Below are positions 12,621-23,900 of a DNA stretch of 64,000 nucleotides, piece by piece (positions within the stretch are counted from its first letter, which is position 1; the number at the start of each line of letters is the position of its first letter). The DNA comes from Topomyia yanbarensis (lineage: Eukaryota > Arthropoda > Insecta > Diptera > Culicidae). The stretch covers positions 190,617,810-190,681,809 of the forward strand of contig NC_080672.1 in NCBI RefSeq assembly GCF_030247195.1, in the 5' to 3' direction. The notes under the pieces were generated by a model, which was not told the origin of the DNA, searched no databases, and saw only the letters and a list, made by a program, of their open reading frames with translations. Both the position numbers and the translations under genes were made by a program.

Positions 12621-13167
12621 CACACCGAATGAGTACGCTTTGCAGCCTTCGATGTTTTGGTAGCATTTTTAGTGGCAGTTACTACCGCCTTTTCAGTGAC
12701 TGCGTTTCTTAGCCTTTGGCTTTTTGGCCTTCTCACCGCCACCACCGTTTTTCCTCTCTCCGGTGGTAGCCAATTTGATTGGTCGTCCGATGCAGCTTCT
12801 CACGACCACGCACGTCTGTTATGCACTGCGTCTTACACACGTCTGGCTTTGAGAAAAGCTGCGACACCCCTATTTATAGGTTTTATCATTAATGTTGATT
12901 CTCATTTAAAGTAGTTTTTGAACTATTTAAACAAATTTTATATAGCAAACAACGTATCGGTAGCAAGCGTTGAACGTTTTCCTTCCGATTTATGAAACAA
13001 GATTGGCAATCCGTTTAGTAGAAGATAAGTTATTAAGGTTCAAATTGTACGTAACGCTTTCGCTAATATTCACTACTATCGCTGTCTCGCTCGTTCTCAT
13101 GGCGTGCATGGGCCTTTCCTTTCCGTCCGGCTTCTAATGGCATAACCAAAACTAATATGCCGGCTTT
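12621..13167 (-). repeat. Histone-cluster-derived segment, left copy (inverted relative to 60985-61465)
   Basis: Its reverse complement matches 60985-61465 almost throughout. It carries an H1-like coding remnant (12639-12747), a second TATA-like element CTATAAATAG on the minus strand (12879 to 12870), TATATAAA (12945 to 12938), and a CCAAT-type motif ACCAATCAAATTGG near 12766-12780. About 40 bp containing the CTATAAATAG box is absent from the right copy. The segment ends at the scaffold gap. Confidence 0.75.
12639..12747 (-). pseudogene. Histone H1-like Lys/Ala/Pro-rich fragment
   Basis: The minus strand reads an EKAKKPKAKK-type stretch, then after a frame change A-V-T-E-K-A-V-V-T-A-T and finally TKTSKAAK. 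Lysine clusters with Ala, Pro and Thr, and KPKAKK spacing, are typical of linker histone H1 tails. The globular winged-helix domain is absent and the frame is broken, so this is a remnant. In a live gene the tail would bind linker DNA. Other Lys-rich proteins cannot be excluded; the histone-like promoters and stem-loops next door favour H1. Confidence 0.4.
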
Positions 13168-13667
13168 NNNNNNNNNNNNNNNNNNNNNNNNNNNNNNNNN
13201 NNNNNNNNNNNNNNNNNNNNNNNNNNNNNNNNNNNNNNNNNNNNNNNNNNNNNNNNNNNNNNNNNNNNNNNNNNNNNNNNNNNNNNNNNNNNNNNNNNNN
13301 NNNNNNNNNNNNNNNNNNNNNNNNNNNNNNNNNNNNNNNNNNNNNNNNNNNNNNNNNNNNNNNNNNNNNNNNNNNNNNNNNNNNNNNNNNNNNNNNNNNN
13401 NNNNNNNNNNNNNNNNNNNNNNNNNNNNNNNNNNNNNNNNNNNNNNNNNNNNNNNNNNNNNNNNNNNNNNNNNNNNNNNNNNNNNNNNNNNNNNNNNNNN
13501 NNNNNNNNNNNNNNNNNNNNNNNNNNNNNNNNNNNNNNNNNNNNNNNNNNNNNNNNNNNNNNNNNNNNNNNNNNNNNNNNNNNNNNNNNNNNNNNNNNNN
13601 NNNNNNNNNNNNNNNNNNNNNNNNNNNNNNNNNNNNNNNNNNNNNNNNNNNNNNNNNNNNNNNNNNN
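13168..13667. other. Assembly gap, 500 N
   Basis: Exactly 500 N bases, a fixed-size placeholder. The join between the histone-derived segment and the satellite is therefore a scaffolding decision, not read sequence. Confidence 1.
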
Positions 13668-14570
13668 TTCTCAAATTCTCTCAAATTCTCTCAATTCTCT
13701 CAAATTCTCTTCAAATTCTCTCAAATTCTCTCAAATTCTCTCATATTCTCTCAAATTCTCTCCAAATTTCTCTCAAATTCTCTCAAATTCTCTTTCAAAT
13801 TCTCTCAAATTCTCTCAAATTCTCTCAAATCTCTCAAATTCTCTCAAATTCTCTCAAATTCTCTCAAATTCTCTCAAATTCTCTCAAATTCTCTCAAATT
13901 CTCTCAAATTCTCTCAAATTCTCAAATTCTCTCAAATTCTCTCAAATTCTCTCAAATTCTCTCAAATTCTCTCAAATTCTCTCAAATTCTCTCAATTCTC
14001 TCAAATTCTCTCAAATTCTCTCAAATTCTCTCAAATTCTCTCAAATTCTCTCAAATTCTCTCAAATTCTCTCAAATTTCTCTCAAATTCTCTCAAATTCT
14101 CTCAAATTCTCTCATCATTCTCTCAAATTCTCATCAAATTCTCTCAAATTCTCTCAAATTCTCTCAATTCTCTCAAATTCTCTCAAATTCTCTCAAATTC
14201 TCTCAAATTCTCTCAAATTCTCTCAATTCTCTCAAATTCTCTCAAATTCTCTCAAATTCTCTCAAATTCTCTCAAATCTCTCAAATTCTCTCAAATTCTC
14301 TCAAATTCTCTCAAATTCTCTCAAATTCTCTCAAATTCTCTCAAATTCTCAATCAAATTCTCTCAAATCCTCTCAATTCTCTCAAATTCTCTCTCAATTC
14401 TCTCAATTTCTCTCAAATTCTCGATCTAAATTCTCTAAAATTCTCTAAAATTCTCTCAAATTCTCTCAATTCTCTAAAATTCTCTAAAATTCTCTTCAAA
14501 TTCTCTCAAATTCTCTCAAATTCTCTCAAATTCTCTCAAATTCTTCTCAAAATTCTCTCAAATTCTCTAA
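13668..14570. repeat. Satellite block 1: CTCTCAAATT, irregular
   Basis: Main variant with many one-base losses and gains and some extra words (TCATCATTC, TCGATC). It grades into the next block between about 14425 and 14625. Confidence 0.85.
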
Positions 14571-16748
14571 ATTCTCTAAAATTCTCTCAATATTCTCTCA
14601 AATTCTCTCAAATTCTCTCAAATTCTCTAAATTCTCTAAAATTCTCTAAAATTCTCTAAAATTCTCTAAATTCTCTAAAATTCTCTAAAATTCTCTAAAA
14701 TTCTCTAAAATTCTCTAAAATTCTCTAAAATTCTCTAAAATTCTCTAAAATTCTCTAAATTCTCTAAAATTCTCTAAAATTCTCTAAAATTCTCTAAAAT
14801 TCTCTAAAATTCTCTAAAATTCCTAAAATTCTCTAAAATTCTCTAAAATTCTCTAAAATTCTCTAAAATTCTCTAAAATTCTCTAAAATTCTCTAAAATT
14901 CTCTAAAAATTCTCTAAAATTCTCTAAAATTCTCTAAAATTCTCTAAAATTCTCTAAAATTCTCTAAAAATTCTCTAAAATTCTCTAAAATTCCTTAAAA
15001 TTCTCTAAAATTCTCTAAAATTCTCTAAAATTCTCTAAATTCTCTAAAATTCCTCTAAAATTCTCTAAAATTCCTAAAATTCTCTAAAATTCTCTAAAAT
15101 TCTCTAAAATTCTCTAAAATTCTCTAAAATTCTCTAAAATTCTCTAAATTCTCTAAAATTCTCTAAAATTCTCTAAAATTCTCTAAAATTCTCTAAAATT
15201 CCTCTAAAATTCTCTAAAATTCTCTAAAATTCTCTAAAATTCTCTAAAATTCTCTAAAATTCTCTAAAATTCTCTAAAATTCTCTAAAATTCTCTAAAAT
15301 TCTCTAAAATTCTCTAAAATTCTCTAAAATCTAAAATTCTCTAAAATTCTCTAAAATTCTCTAAATTCTCTAAAATTCTCTAAAATTCTCTAAAATTCTC
15401 TAAAATTCTCTAAAATTCTCTAAAATTCTCTAAAAATTCTCTAAAATTCTCTAAAATTCCTAAAATTCTCTAAAATTCTCTAAAATTCTCTAAAATTCTC
15501 TAAAATTCTCTAAAATTCTCTAAAATTCTCTAAAATTCTCTAAAATTCTCTAAAATTCTCTAAAATTCTCTAAAATTCTCTAAAATTCTCTAAAATTCTC
15601 TAAAATTCTCTAAAATCTCTAAAATTCTCTAAAATTCTCTAAAATTCTCTAAAATTCTCTAAAATTCTCTAAAATTCTCTAAAATTCTCTAAAATTCTCT
15701 AAAATTCTCTAAAAATCTCTAAAATTCTCTAAAATTCTCTAAATTCTCTAAAATTCTCTAAAATTCTCTAAATTCTCTAAAATTCTCTAAAATTCTCTAA
15801 AATTCTCTAAAATTCTCTAAAATTCTCTAAAATTCTCTAAAATTCTCTAAAATTCTCTAAAATTCTCTAAAATTCTCTAAAATTCTCTAAAATTCTCTAA
15901 AATTCTCTAAAATTCTCTAAAATTCTCTAAATTCTCTAAAATTCTCTAAAATTCTCTAAAATTCTCTAAAATTCTCTAAAATTCTCTAAAATTCTCTAAA
16001 ATTCTCTAAAATTCTCTAAAATTCTCTAAAATCTCTAAAATTCTCTAAATTCTCTAAAATTCTCTAAAATTCTCTAAAATTCTCTAAAATTCTCTAAAAT
16101 TCTCTAAAATTCTCTAAAATTCTCTAAAATTCTCTAAAATTCTCTAAAATTCTCTAAAATTCTCTAAAAATCTCTAAATTCTCTAAAATTCTCTAAAATT
16201 CTCTAAAATTCTCTAAAATTCACTAAAATTCTCTAAAATTCTCTAAAATTCTCTAAAATTCTCTAAAATTCTCTAAAATTCTCTAAAATTCTCTAAAATT
16301 CTCTAAAATTCCTCTAAAATTCTCTAAAATTCTCTAAAATTCTCTAAAATTCTCTAAATTCTCTAAAATTCTCTAAAATTCTCTAAAATTCTCTAAAAAT
16401 TCTCTAAAATTCTCTAAAATTCTCTAAAATTCTCTAAAATTCTCTAAAATTCTCTAAAATTCTCTAAAATTCTCTAAAATTCTCTAAAATTCTCTAAAAT
16501 TCTCTAAAATTCTCTAAAATTCTCTAAATTCTCTAAAATTCTCTAAAATTCTCTAAAATTCTCTAAAATTCTAAAATTCTCTAAATTCTCTAAAATTCTC
16601 TAAAATTCTCTAAAATTCTCTAAAATTCTCTAAAATTCTCTAAAATTCTCTAAAATTCTCTAAAATTCTCTAAAATTCTCTAAAATTCTCTAAAATTCTC
16701 TAAAATTCTCTAAAATTCTCTAAAATTCTCTAAAATTCTCTAAAATTC
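14571..16748. repeat. Satellite block 2: CTCTAAAATT
   Basis: The C at position 5 is replaced by A in nearly every unit, which removes GAGAG from the complementary strand. Occasional 9- and 11-bp units occur. Confidence 0.9.
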
Positions 16749-17050
16749 TCTAACATTCTCTAACATTCTCTAACATTCTCTAACATTCTCTAACATTCTC
16801 TAACATTCTCTAACATTCTCTAACATTCTCTAACATTCTCTAACATTCTCTAACATTCTCTAACATTCTCTAACATTCTCTAACATTCTCTAACATTCTC
16901 TAACATTCTCTAACATTCTCTAACATTCTCTAACATTCTCTAACATTCTCTAACATTCTCTAACATTCTCTAACATTCTCTAACATTCTCTAACATTCTC
17001 TAACATTCTCTAACATTCTCTAACATTCTCTAACATTCTCTAACATTCTC
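16749..17050. repeat. Satellite block 3: CTCTAACATT
   Basis: About 30 successive units carry AACATT, with no length variation, embedded between two CTCTAAAATT blocks. Confidence 0.93.
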
Positions 17051-17550
17051 TAAACTCTAAATTCTCTAACATTCTCTAAAATCTCTAAATTCTCTAACAT
17101 TCTCTAAAATTCTCTAAAATTCTCTAAAATTCTCTAAAATTCTCTAAAATCTCTAAAATTCTCTAAAATTCTCTAAAATTCTCTAAAATTCTCTAAAATT
17201 CTCTAAAATTCTCTAAAATTCTCTAAAATTCTCTAAAATTCTCTAAAATTCTCTAAAATTCTCTAAAATCTCTAAAATTCTCTAAAATTCTCTAAAATTC
17301 TCTAAAATTCTCTAAAATTCTCTAAAATTCTCTAAAATTCTCTAAAATTCTCTAAATTCTCTAAAATTCTCTAAAATTCTCTAAAATTCTCTAAAATTCT
17401 CTAAAATTCTCTAAAATTCTCTAAAATTCTCTAAAATTCTCTAAAATTCTCTAAATTCTCTAAAATTCTCTAAAATTCTCTAAAATTCTAAATCTCTAAA
17501 TTCTCTAAAATTCTCTAAAATTCTCTAAAATTCTCTAACATTCTCTAAAA
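17051..17550. repeat. Satellite block 4: CTCTAAAATT again
   Basis: The sequence returns to the block 2 unit, with two isolated CTCTAACATT units near its left edge and one at its right edge. Confidence 0.9.
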
Positions 17551-17950
17551 TTCTCCCCAAATTCTCCCAAAATTCTCCCAAATTCTCCCAAATTCTCCCA
17601 AATTCTCCCAAATTCTCCCAAATTCTCCCAAATTCTCCCAAATTCTCCCAAATTCTCCCAAATTCTCCCAAATCTCCCAAATTCTCCAAATTCTCCCCAA
17701 ATTCTCCCAAATTCTCCCAAATTCTCCCAAATTCTCCCAAATTCTCCCAATTCACCCAAATTCTCCCAAATTCTCCCAAATTCTCCCAAATTCTCCCAAA
17801 ATTCTCCCAAATTCACCCAAATTCTCCAAATTCTCCCAAATTCTCCCAAATTCTCCCAAATTCTCCCAATCTCCAAATTCTCCCAAATTCTCACCCAAAT
17901 TCTCCCAAATTCTCCCAAATTCTCCCAAATTCTCCCAAATTCTCCCACAA
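17551..17950. repeat. Satellite block 5: CTCCCAAATT
   Basis: About 39 units carry CTCCC. The complementary strand therefore reads GGGAG. Several units are 9 or 11 bp. Confidence 0.92.
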
Positions 17951-20900
17951 AATCTCTCAAATTCTCTCAATTCTCACAAATTCTCTCAAATTCTCTCAAA
18001 TTCTCTCAAATTCTCTCAAATTCTCTCAAATTCTCTCAAATTCTCTCAAATTCTCTCAAATTCCTCTCAAATTCTCTCAAATTCTCTCAAATTCTCTCAA
18101 TTCCTCAAATCTCTCAAATTCTCTCAAATTCTCTCAAATTCTCTCAAATTCTCTCAAATTCTCTCAAATTCTCCTCAAATTCTCTCAAATTCTCTCAAAT
18201 TCTCTCAAATTCTCTCAAATTCTCTCAATTCTCTCAAATTCTCTCAAATTCTCTCAAATTCTCTCAAATTCTCTCAAATTCTCTCAAATTCTCTCAAATT
18301 CTCTCAAATTCTCTCAAATTCTCTCAAATTCTCTCAAATTCTCTCAAATTCTCTCAAATTCTCTCAAATTCTCTCAAATTCTCTCAAATTCTCTCAAATT
18401 CTCTCAAATTCTCTCAAATTCTCTCAAATTCTCTTCAAATTCTCTCAAATTCTCTCAAATTCTCTCAAATTCTCAAATTCTCTCAATTCTCTCAAATTCT
18501 CTCAAATTCTCTCAAATTCTCTCAAATTCTCTCAAATTCTCTCAAATTCTCAAATTCCTCAAATTCTCTCAAATTCTCTCAATTCTCTCAAATTCTCTCA
18601 AATTCTCTCAAATTCCTCAAATCTCTCAATTCTCTCAAATTCTCTCAAATTCTCTCAAATTCTCTCAAATTCTCTCAAATTCTCTCAATTCTCTCAAATT
18701 CTCTCAAATTCTCTCAAATTCTCTCAAATTCTCTCAAATTCTCTCAAATTCTCTCAAATTCTCTCAAATTCTCTCAAATTCTCTCAAATTCTCTCAAATT
18801 CTCTCAAATTCTCTCAAATTCTCTCAAATTCTCTCAAATTCTCTCAAATTCTCTCAAATCTCTCAAATTCTCTCAAATTCTCTCAAATTCTCTCAAATTC
18901 TCTCAATTCTCTCAAATTCTCTCAAATTCTCTCAAATTCTCTCAAATTCTCTCAAATTCTCTCAAATTCTCTCAAATTCTCTCAATTCTCTCAATTCTCT
19001 CAAATTCCTCTCAAATCTCTCAAATTCTCTCAAATTCTCTCAAATTCTCTCAAATCTCTCAAATTCTCTCAAATTCTCTCAAATTCTCAAATTCTCTCAA
19101 ATTCTCTCAATTCTCTCAAATTCTCTCAAATTCCTCTCAAATTCTCTCAAATTCTCTCAAATTCTCTCAATTCTCTCAAATTCCTCAATTCTCTCAATTC
19201 TCTCAAATTCTCTCAAATTCTCTCAATCCTCAAATTCTCTCAAATTCTCTCAAATTCTCTCAAATTCTCTCAAATTCTCTCAATTCTCTCAAATTCTCTC
19301 AAATTCTCTCAAATTCTCTCAAATTCTCTCAAATTCTCTCAAATCTCTCAAATTCTCTCAAATTCTCTCAAATTCTCTCAAATTCTCTCAAATTCTCTCA
19401 AATTCTCTCAATTCTCTCAAATTCTCTCAAATTCTCTCAAATTCTCTCAAATTCTCTCAAATTCTCTCAAATCTCTCAAATTCTCTCAAATTCTCTCAAA
19501 TTCTCTCAAATTCTCTCAATTCTCTCAATTCTCTCAAATTCTCTCAAATTCTCTCAATTCTCTCAAATTCTCTCAAATTCTCTCAAATTCTCTCAAATTC
19601 TCTCAAATCTCTCAAATTCTCTCAAATTCTCTCAAATTCTCTCAAATTCTCTCAAATTCTCTCAAATTCTCTCAAATTCTCTCAAATTCTCTCAAATTCT
19701 CTCAAATTCTCTCAAATTCTCTCAAATTCCTCAAATTCTCTCAAATTCTCTCAAATTCTCTCAAATTCTCTCAAATTCTCTCAAATTCTCTCAAATTCTC
19801 TCAAATTCTCTCAAATTCTCTCAAATTCTCTCAAATTCTCTCAAATTCTCTCAAATTCTCTCAAATTCTCTCAATTCTCTCAAATTCTCTCAAATTCTCT
19901 CAAATTCTCTCAAATTCTCTCAAATTCTCTCAATTCTCTCAAATTCTCTCAAATCTCTCAAATTCTCTCAAATTCTCTCAAATTCTCTCAATTCTCTCAA
20001 ATTCTCTCAAATTCTCTCAATTCTCTCAAATTCTCTCAAATTCTCTCAAATTCTCTCAAATTCTCTCAAATTCTCTCAAATTCTCTCAAATTCTCTCAAA
20101 TTCTCTCAATTCTCTCAAATTCTCTCAAATTCTCTCAAATTCTCTCAAATTCTCTCAAATTCTCTCAAATCTCTCAATTCTCTCAAATTCTCTCAAATTC
20201 TCTCAAATTCTCTCAAATTCTCTCAAATTCTCTCAAATTCTCTCAAATTCTCTCAAATTCTCTCAAATTCTCTCAAATTCTCTCAAATTCTCTCAAATTC
20301 TCTCAAATTCTCTCAAATTCTCTCAAATTCTCTCAAATTCTCTCAAATTCTCTCAAATTCTCTCAAATTCTCTCAATTCTCTCAAATTCTCTCAAATTCT
20401 CTCAAATTCTCTCAATTCTCTCAAATTCTCTCAAATTCTCTCAAATTCCTCTCAAATTCACTCAAATTCTCTCAAATTCTCTCAAATTCTCTCAAATTCT
20501 CTCAAATTCTCTCAAATTCTCTCAAATTCTCTCAAATTCTCTCAAATTCTCTCAAATTCTCTCAAATTCTCTCAAATTCTCTCAAATTCTCTCAAATTCT
20601 CTCAAATTCTCTCAAATTCTCTCAAATTCTCTCAAATTCTCTCAAATTCTCTCAAATTCTCTCAAATTCTCTCAAATTCTCTCAAATTCTCTCAAATCTC
20701 TCAAATTCTCTCAAATTCTCTCAAATTCTCTCAAATTCTCTCAATTCTCTCAAATTCTCTCAAATTCTCTCAAATTCACTCAAATTCTCTCAAATTCTCT
20801 CAAATTCTCTCAAATTCTCTCAAATTCTCTCAAATTCCTCTCAAATTCTCTCAATTCTCTCAAATTCTCTCAAATTCTCTCAAATTCTCTCAAATTCTCT

Positions 20901-23900
20901 CAAATTCTCTCAAATTCTCTCAAATTCTCTCAATTCTCTCAAATTCTCTCAATTCTCTCAAATTCTCTCAAATTCTCTCAAATTCTCTCAAATTCTCTCA
21001 AATTCTCTCAAATTCTCTCAAATTCACTCAAATTCTCTCAAATTCTCTCAAATTCTCTCAAATTCTCTCAAATTCTCTCAAATTCTCTCAAATTCTCTCA
21101 AATTCTCTCAAATTCTCCTCAAATTCTCTCAAATTCTCTCAAATTCTCTCAAATTCTCTCAAATTCTCTCAAATTCTCTCAAATGCTCTCAATTCTCTCA
21201 AATTCTCTCAAATCTCTCAAATTCTCTCAAATTCTCTCAAATTCTCTCAAATTCTCTCAAATTCTCTCAAATTCTCTCAAATTCTCTCAAATTCTCTCAA
21301 ATTCTCTCAAATTCTCTCAAATTCTCTCAAATTCTCTCAAATTCTCTCAAATTCTCTCAAATTCTCTCAAATTCTCTCAAAATTCTCTCAAATTCTCTCA
21401 AATTCTCTCAAATTCTCTCAAATTCTCTCAAATTCTCTCAAATTCTCTCAAATTCTCTCAAATTCTCTCAAATTCTCTCAAATTCTCTCAAATTCTCTCA
21501 AATTCTCTCAAATTCTCTCAAATTCTCTCAAATTCTCTCAAATTCTCTCAAATTCTCTCAAATTCTCTCAAATTCTCTCAAATTCTCTCAAATTCTCTCA
21601 AATTCTCTCAAATTCTCTCAAATTCTCTCAAATTCTCTCAAATTCTCTCAAATTCTCTCAAATTCTCTCAAATTCTCTCAAATTCTCTCAAATTCTCTCA
21701 AATTCTCTCAAATTCTCTCAAATTCTCTCAAATTCTCTCAAATTCTCTCAAAATTCTCTCAAATTCTCTCAAATTCTCTCAAATTCTCTCAAATTCTCTC
21801 AAATCTCTCAAATTCTCTCAAATTCTCTCAAATTCTCTCAAATTCTCTCAAATTCTCTCAAATTCTCTCAAATTCTCTCAAATTCTCTCAAATTCTCTCA
21901 AATTCTCTCAAATCTCTCAAATTTCTCTCAAATTCTCTCAAATTCTCTCAAATTCTCTCAAATTCTCTCAAATTCTCTCAAATTCTCTCAAATTCTCTCA
22001 AATTCTCTCAAATTCTCTCAAATTCTCTCAAATTCTCTCAATTCTCAAATTCTCTCAAATTCTCTCAAATTCTCTCAAATTCTCTCAAATTCTCTCAAAT
22101 TCTCTCAAATTCTCTCAAATTCTCTCAAATTCTCTCAAATTCTCTCAAATTCTCTCAAATTCTCTCAAATTCTCTCAAATTCTCTCAAATTCTCTCAAAT
22201 TCTCTCAAATTCTCTCAAATTCTCTCAAATTCTCTCAAATTCTCTCAAATTCTCTCAAATTCTCTCAAATTCTCTCAAATTCTCTCAAATTCTCTCAAAT
22301 TCTCTCAAATTCTCTCAAATTCTCTCAAATTCTCTCAAATTCTCTCAAATTCTCTCAAATTCTCTCAAATTCTCTCAAATTCTCTCAATTCTCTCAAATT
22401 CTCTCAAATTCTCTCAAATTCTCTCAAATTCTCTCAAATTCTCTCAAATTCTCTCAAATTCTCTCAAATTCTCTCAAATTCTCTCAAATTCTCTCAAATT
22501 CTCTCAAATTCTCTCAAATTCTCTCAAATTCTCTCAAATTCTCTCAAATTCTCTCAATTCTCTCAAATTCTCTCAATTCTCTCAAATTCTCTCAAATTCT
22601 CTCAAATTCTCTCAAATTCTCTCAAATTCTCTCAAATTCTCTCAATTCTCTCAAATTCTCTCAATTCTCTCAAATTCTCTCAAATTCTCTCAAATTCTCT
22701 CAAATTCTCTCAATTCTCTCAAATTCTCTCAAATTCTCTCAAATTCTCTCAAATTCTCTCAAATTCTCTCAAATTCTCTCAAATTCTCTCAAATTCTCTC
22801 AAATTCTCTCAAATCTCTCAAATTCTCTCAAATTCTCTCAAATTCTCTCAAATTCTCTCAAATTCTCAAATCTCAAATCTCAAATTCTCTCAAATTCTCT
22901 CAAATCTCTCAAATTCTCTCAAATTCTCTCAAATTCTCTCAAATTCTCTCAAATTCTCTCAAATTCTCTCAAATTCTCTCAAATTCTCTCAATTCTCTCA
23001 AATTCTCTCAAATCTCTCAAATTCTCTCAAATTCTCTCAATTCTCTCAAATTCCTCAAATCTCTCAAATTCTCTCAAATTCTCTCAAATTCTCTCAAATT
23101 CTCTCAAATTCTCTCAAATTCTCTCAAATTCTCTCAAATTCTCATCAAATTCTCTCAATTCTCTCAATTCTCTCAAATTCTCTCAAATTCTCTCAAATTC
23201 TCTCAAATTCTCTCAAATTCTCTCAAATTCTCTCAAATTCTCTCAAATTCTCTCAAATTCTCTCAAATTCTCTCAATTCTCTCAAATTCTCTCAAATTCT
23301 CTCAAATTCTCTCAAATTCTCTCAAATTCTCTCAAATTCTCTCAAATTCTCTCAATTCTCATCTCCAAATTCTCTCAAATTCTCTCAAATTCTCTCAAAT
23401 TCTCTCAAATTCTCTCAAATTCTCTCTCAAATTCTCTCAAATTCTCTCAAATTCTCTCAAATTCTCTCAAATTCTCTCAAATTCTCTCAAATTCTCTCAA
23501 ATTCTCTCAAATTCTCTCAAATTCTCTCAAATTCTCTCAAATTCTCTCAAATTCTCTCAAATTCACTCAAATTCTCTCAAATTCTCTCAAATTCTCTCAA
23601 ATTCTCTCAAATTCTCTCAAATTCTCTCAAATTCTCTCAAATTCTCTCAAATTCTCTCAAATTCTCTCAAATTCTCTCAAATTCTCTCAAATTCTCTCAA
23701 ATTCTCTCAAATTCTCTCAAAATTCTCTCAAATTCTCTCAAATTCTCTCAAATTCTCTCAAATTCTCTCAAATTCTCTCAAATTCTCTCAAATTCTCTCA
23801 AATTCTCTCAAATCTCTCAATTCTCTCAAATTCTCTCAAATTCTCTCAAATTCTCTCAAATTCTCTCAAATTCTCTCAAATTCTCTCAAATTCTCTCAAA

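Larger units (their letters stand above)
9735..12643. repeat. Tandem array of ~424-bp histone-like units, about 6.9 copies
   Basis: The landmark ATGTTGATACAAGACGGG recurs at 9975, 10398, 10822, 11246, 11670, 12094 and 12524, a spacing of 423-430 bp. Neighbouring units are nearly identical, so the ~75-82-codon frames seen on both strands are repeated passively and I do not call them genes. On the minus strand each unit holds, in order, a TATA box, the cap motif TCATTCG, about 100 nt of leader-like sequence, a 6-bp stem with 4-nt loop, and a purine-rich tail. This is the arrangement of a replication-dependent histone gene without its coding region. Partial units recur at 59183-59228 and 60085-60606. 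The last unit fuses at about 12640 to the H1-like segment. Confidence 0.9.

Noticed and set aside
13157..14659. 500-codon frame crossing the gap and the satellite
   Set aside because: A third of it is N bases and the rest is satellite translation.
17525..17970. Minus-strand frames of GEFGRIWENL-type repeats
   Set aside because: Complement-strand translation of the CTCCCAAATT block; same reason as the other satellite frames.
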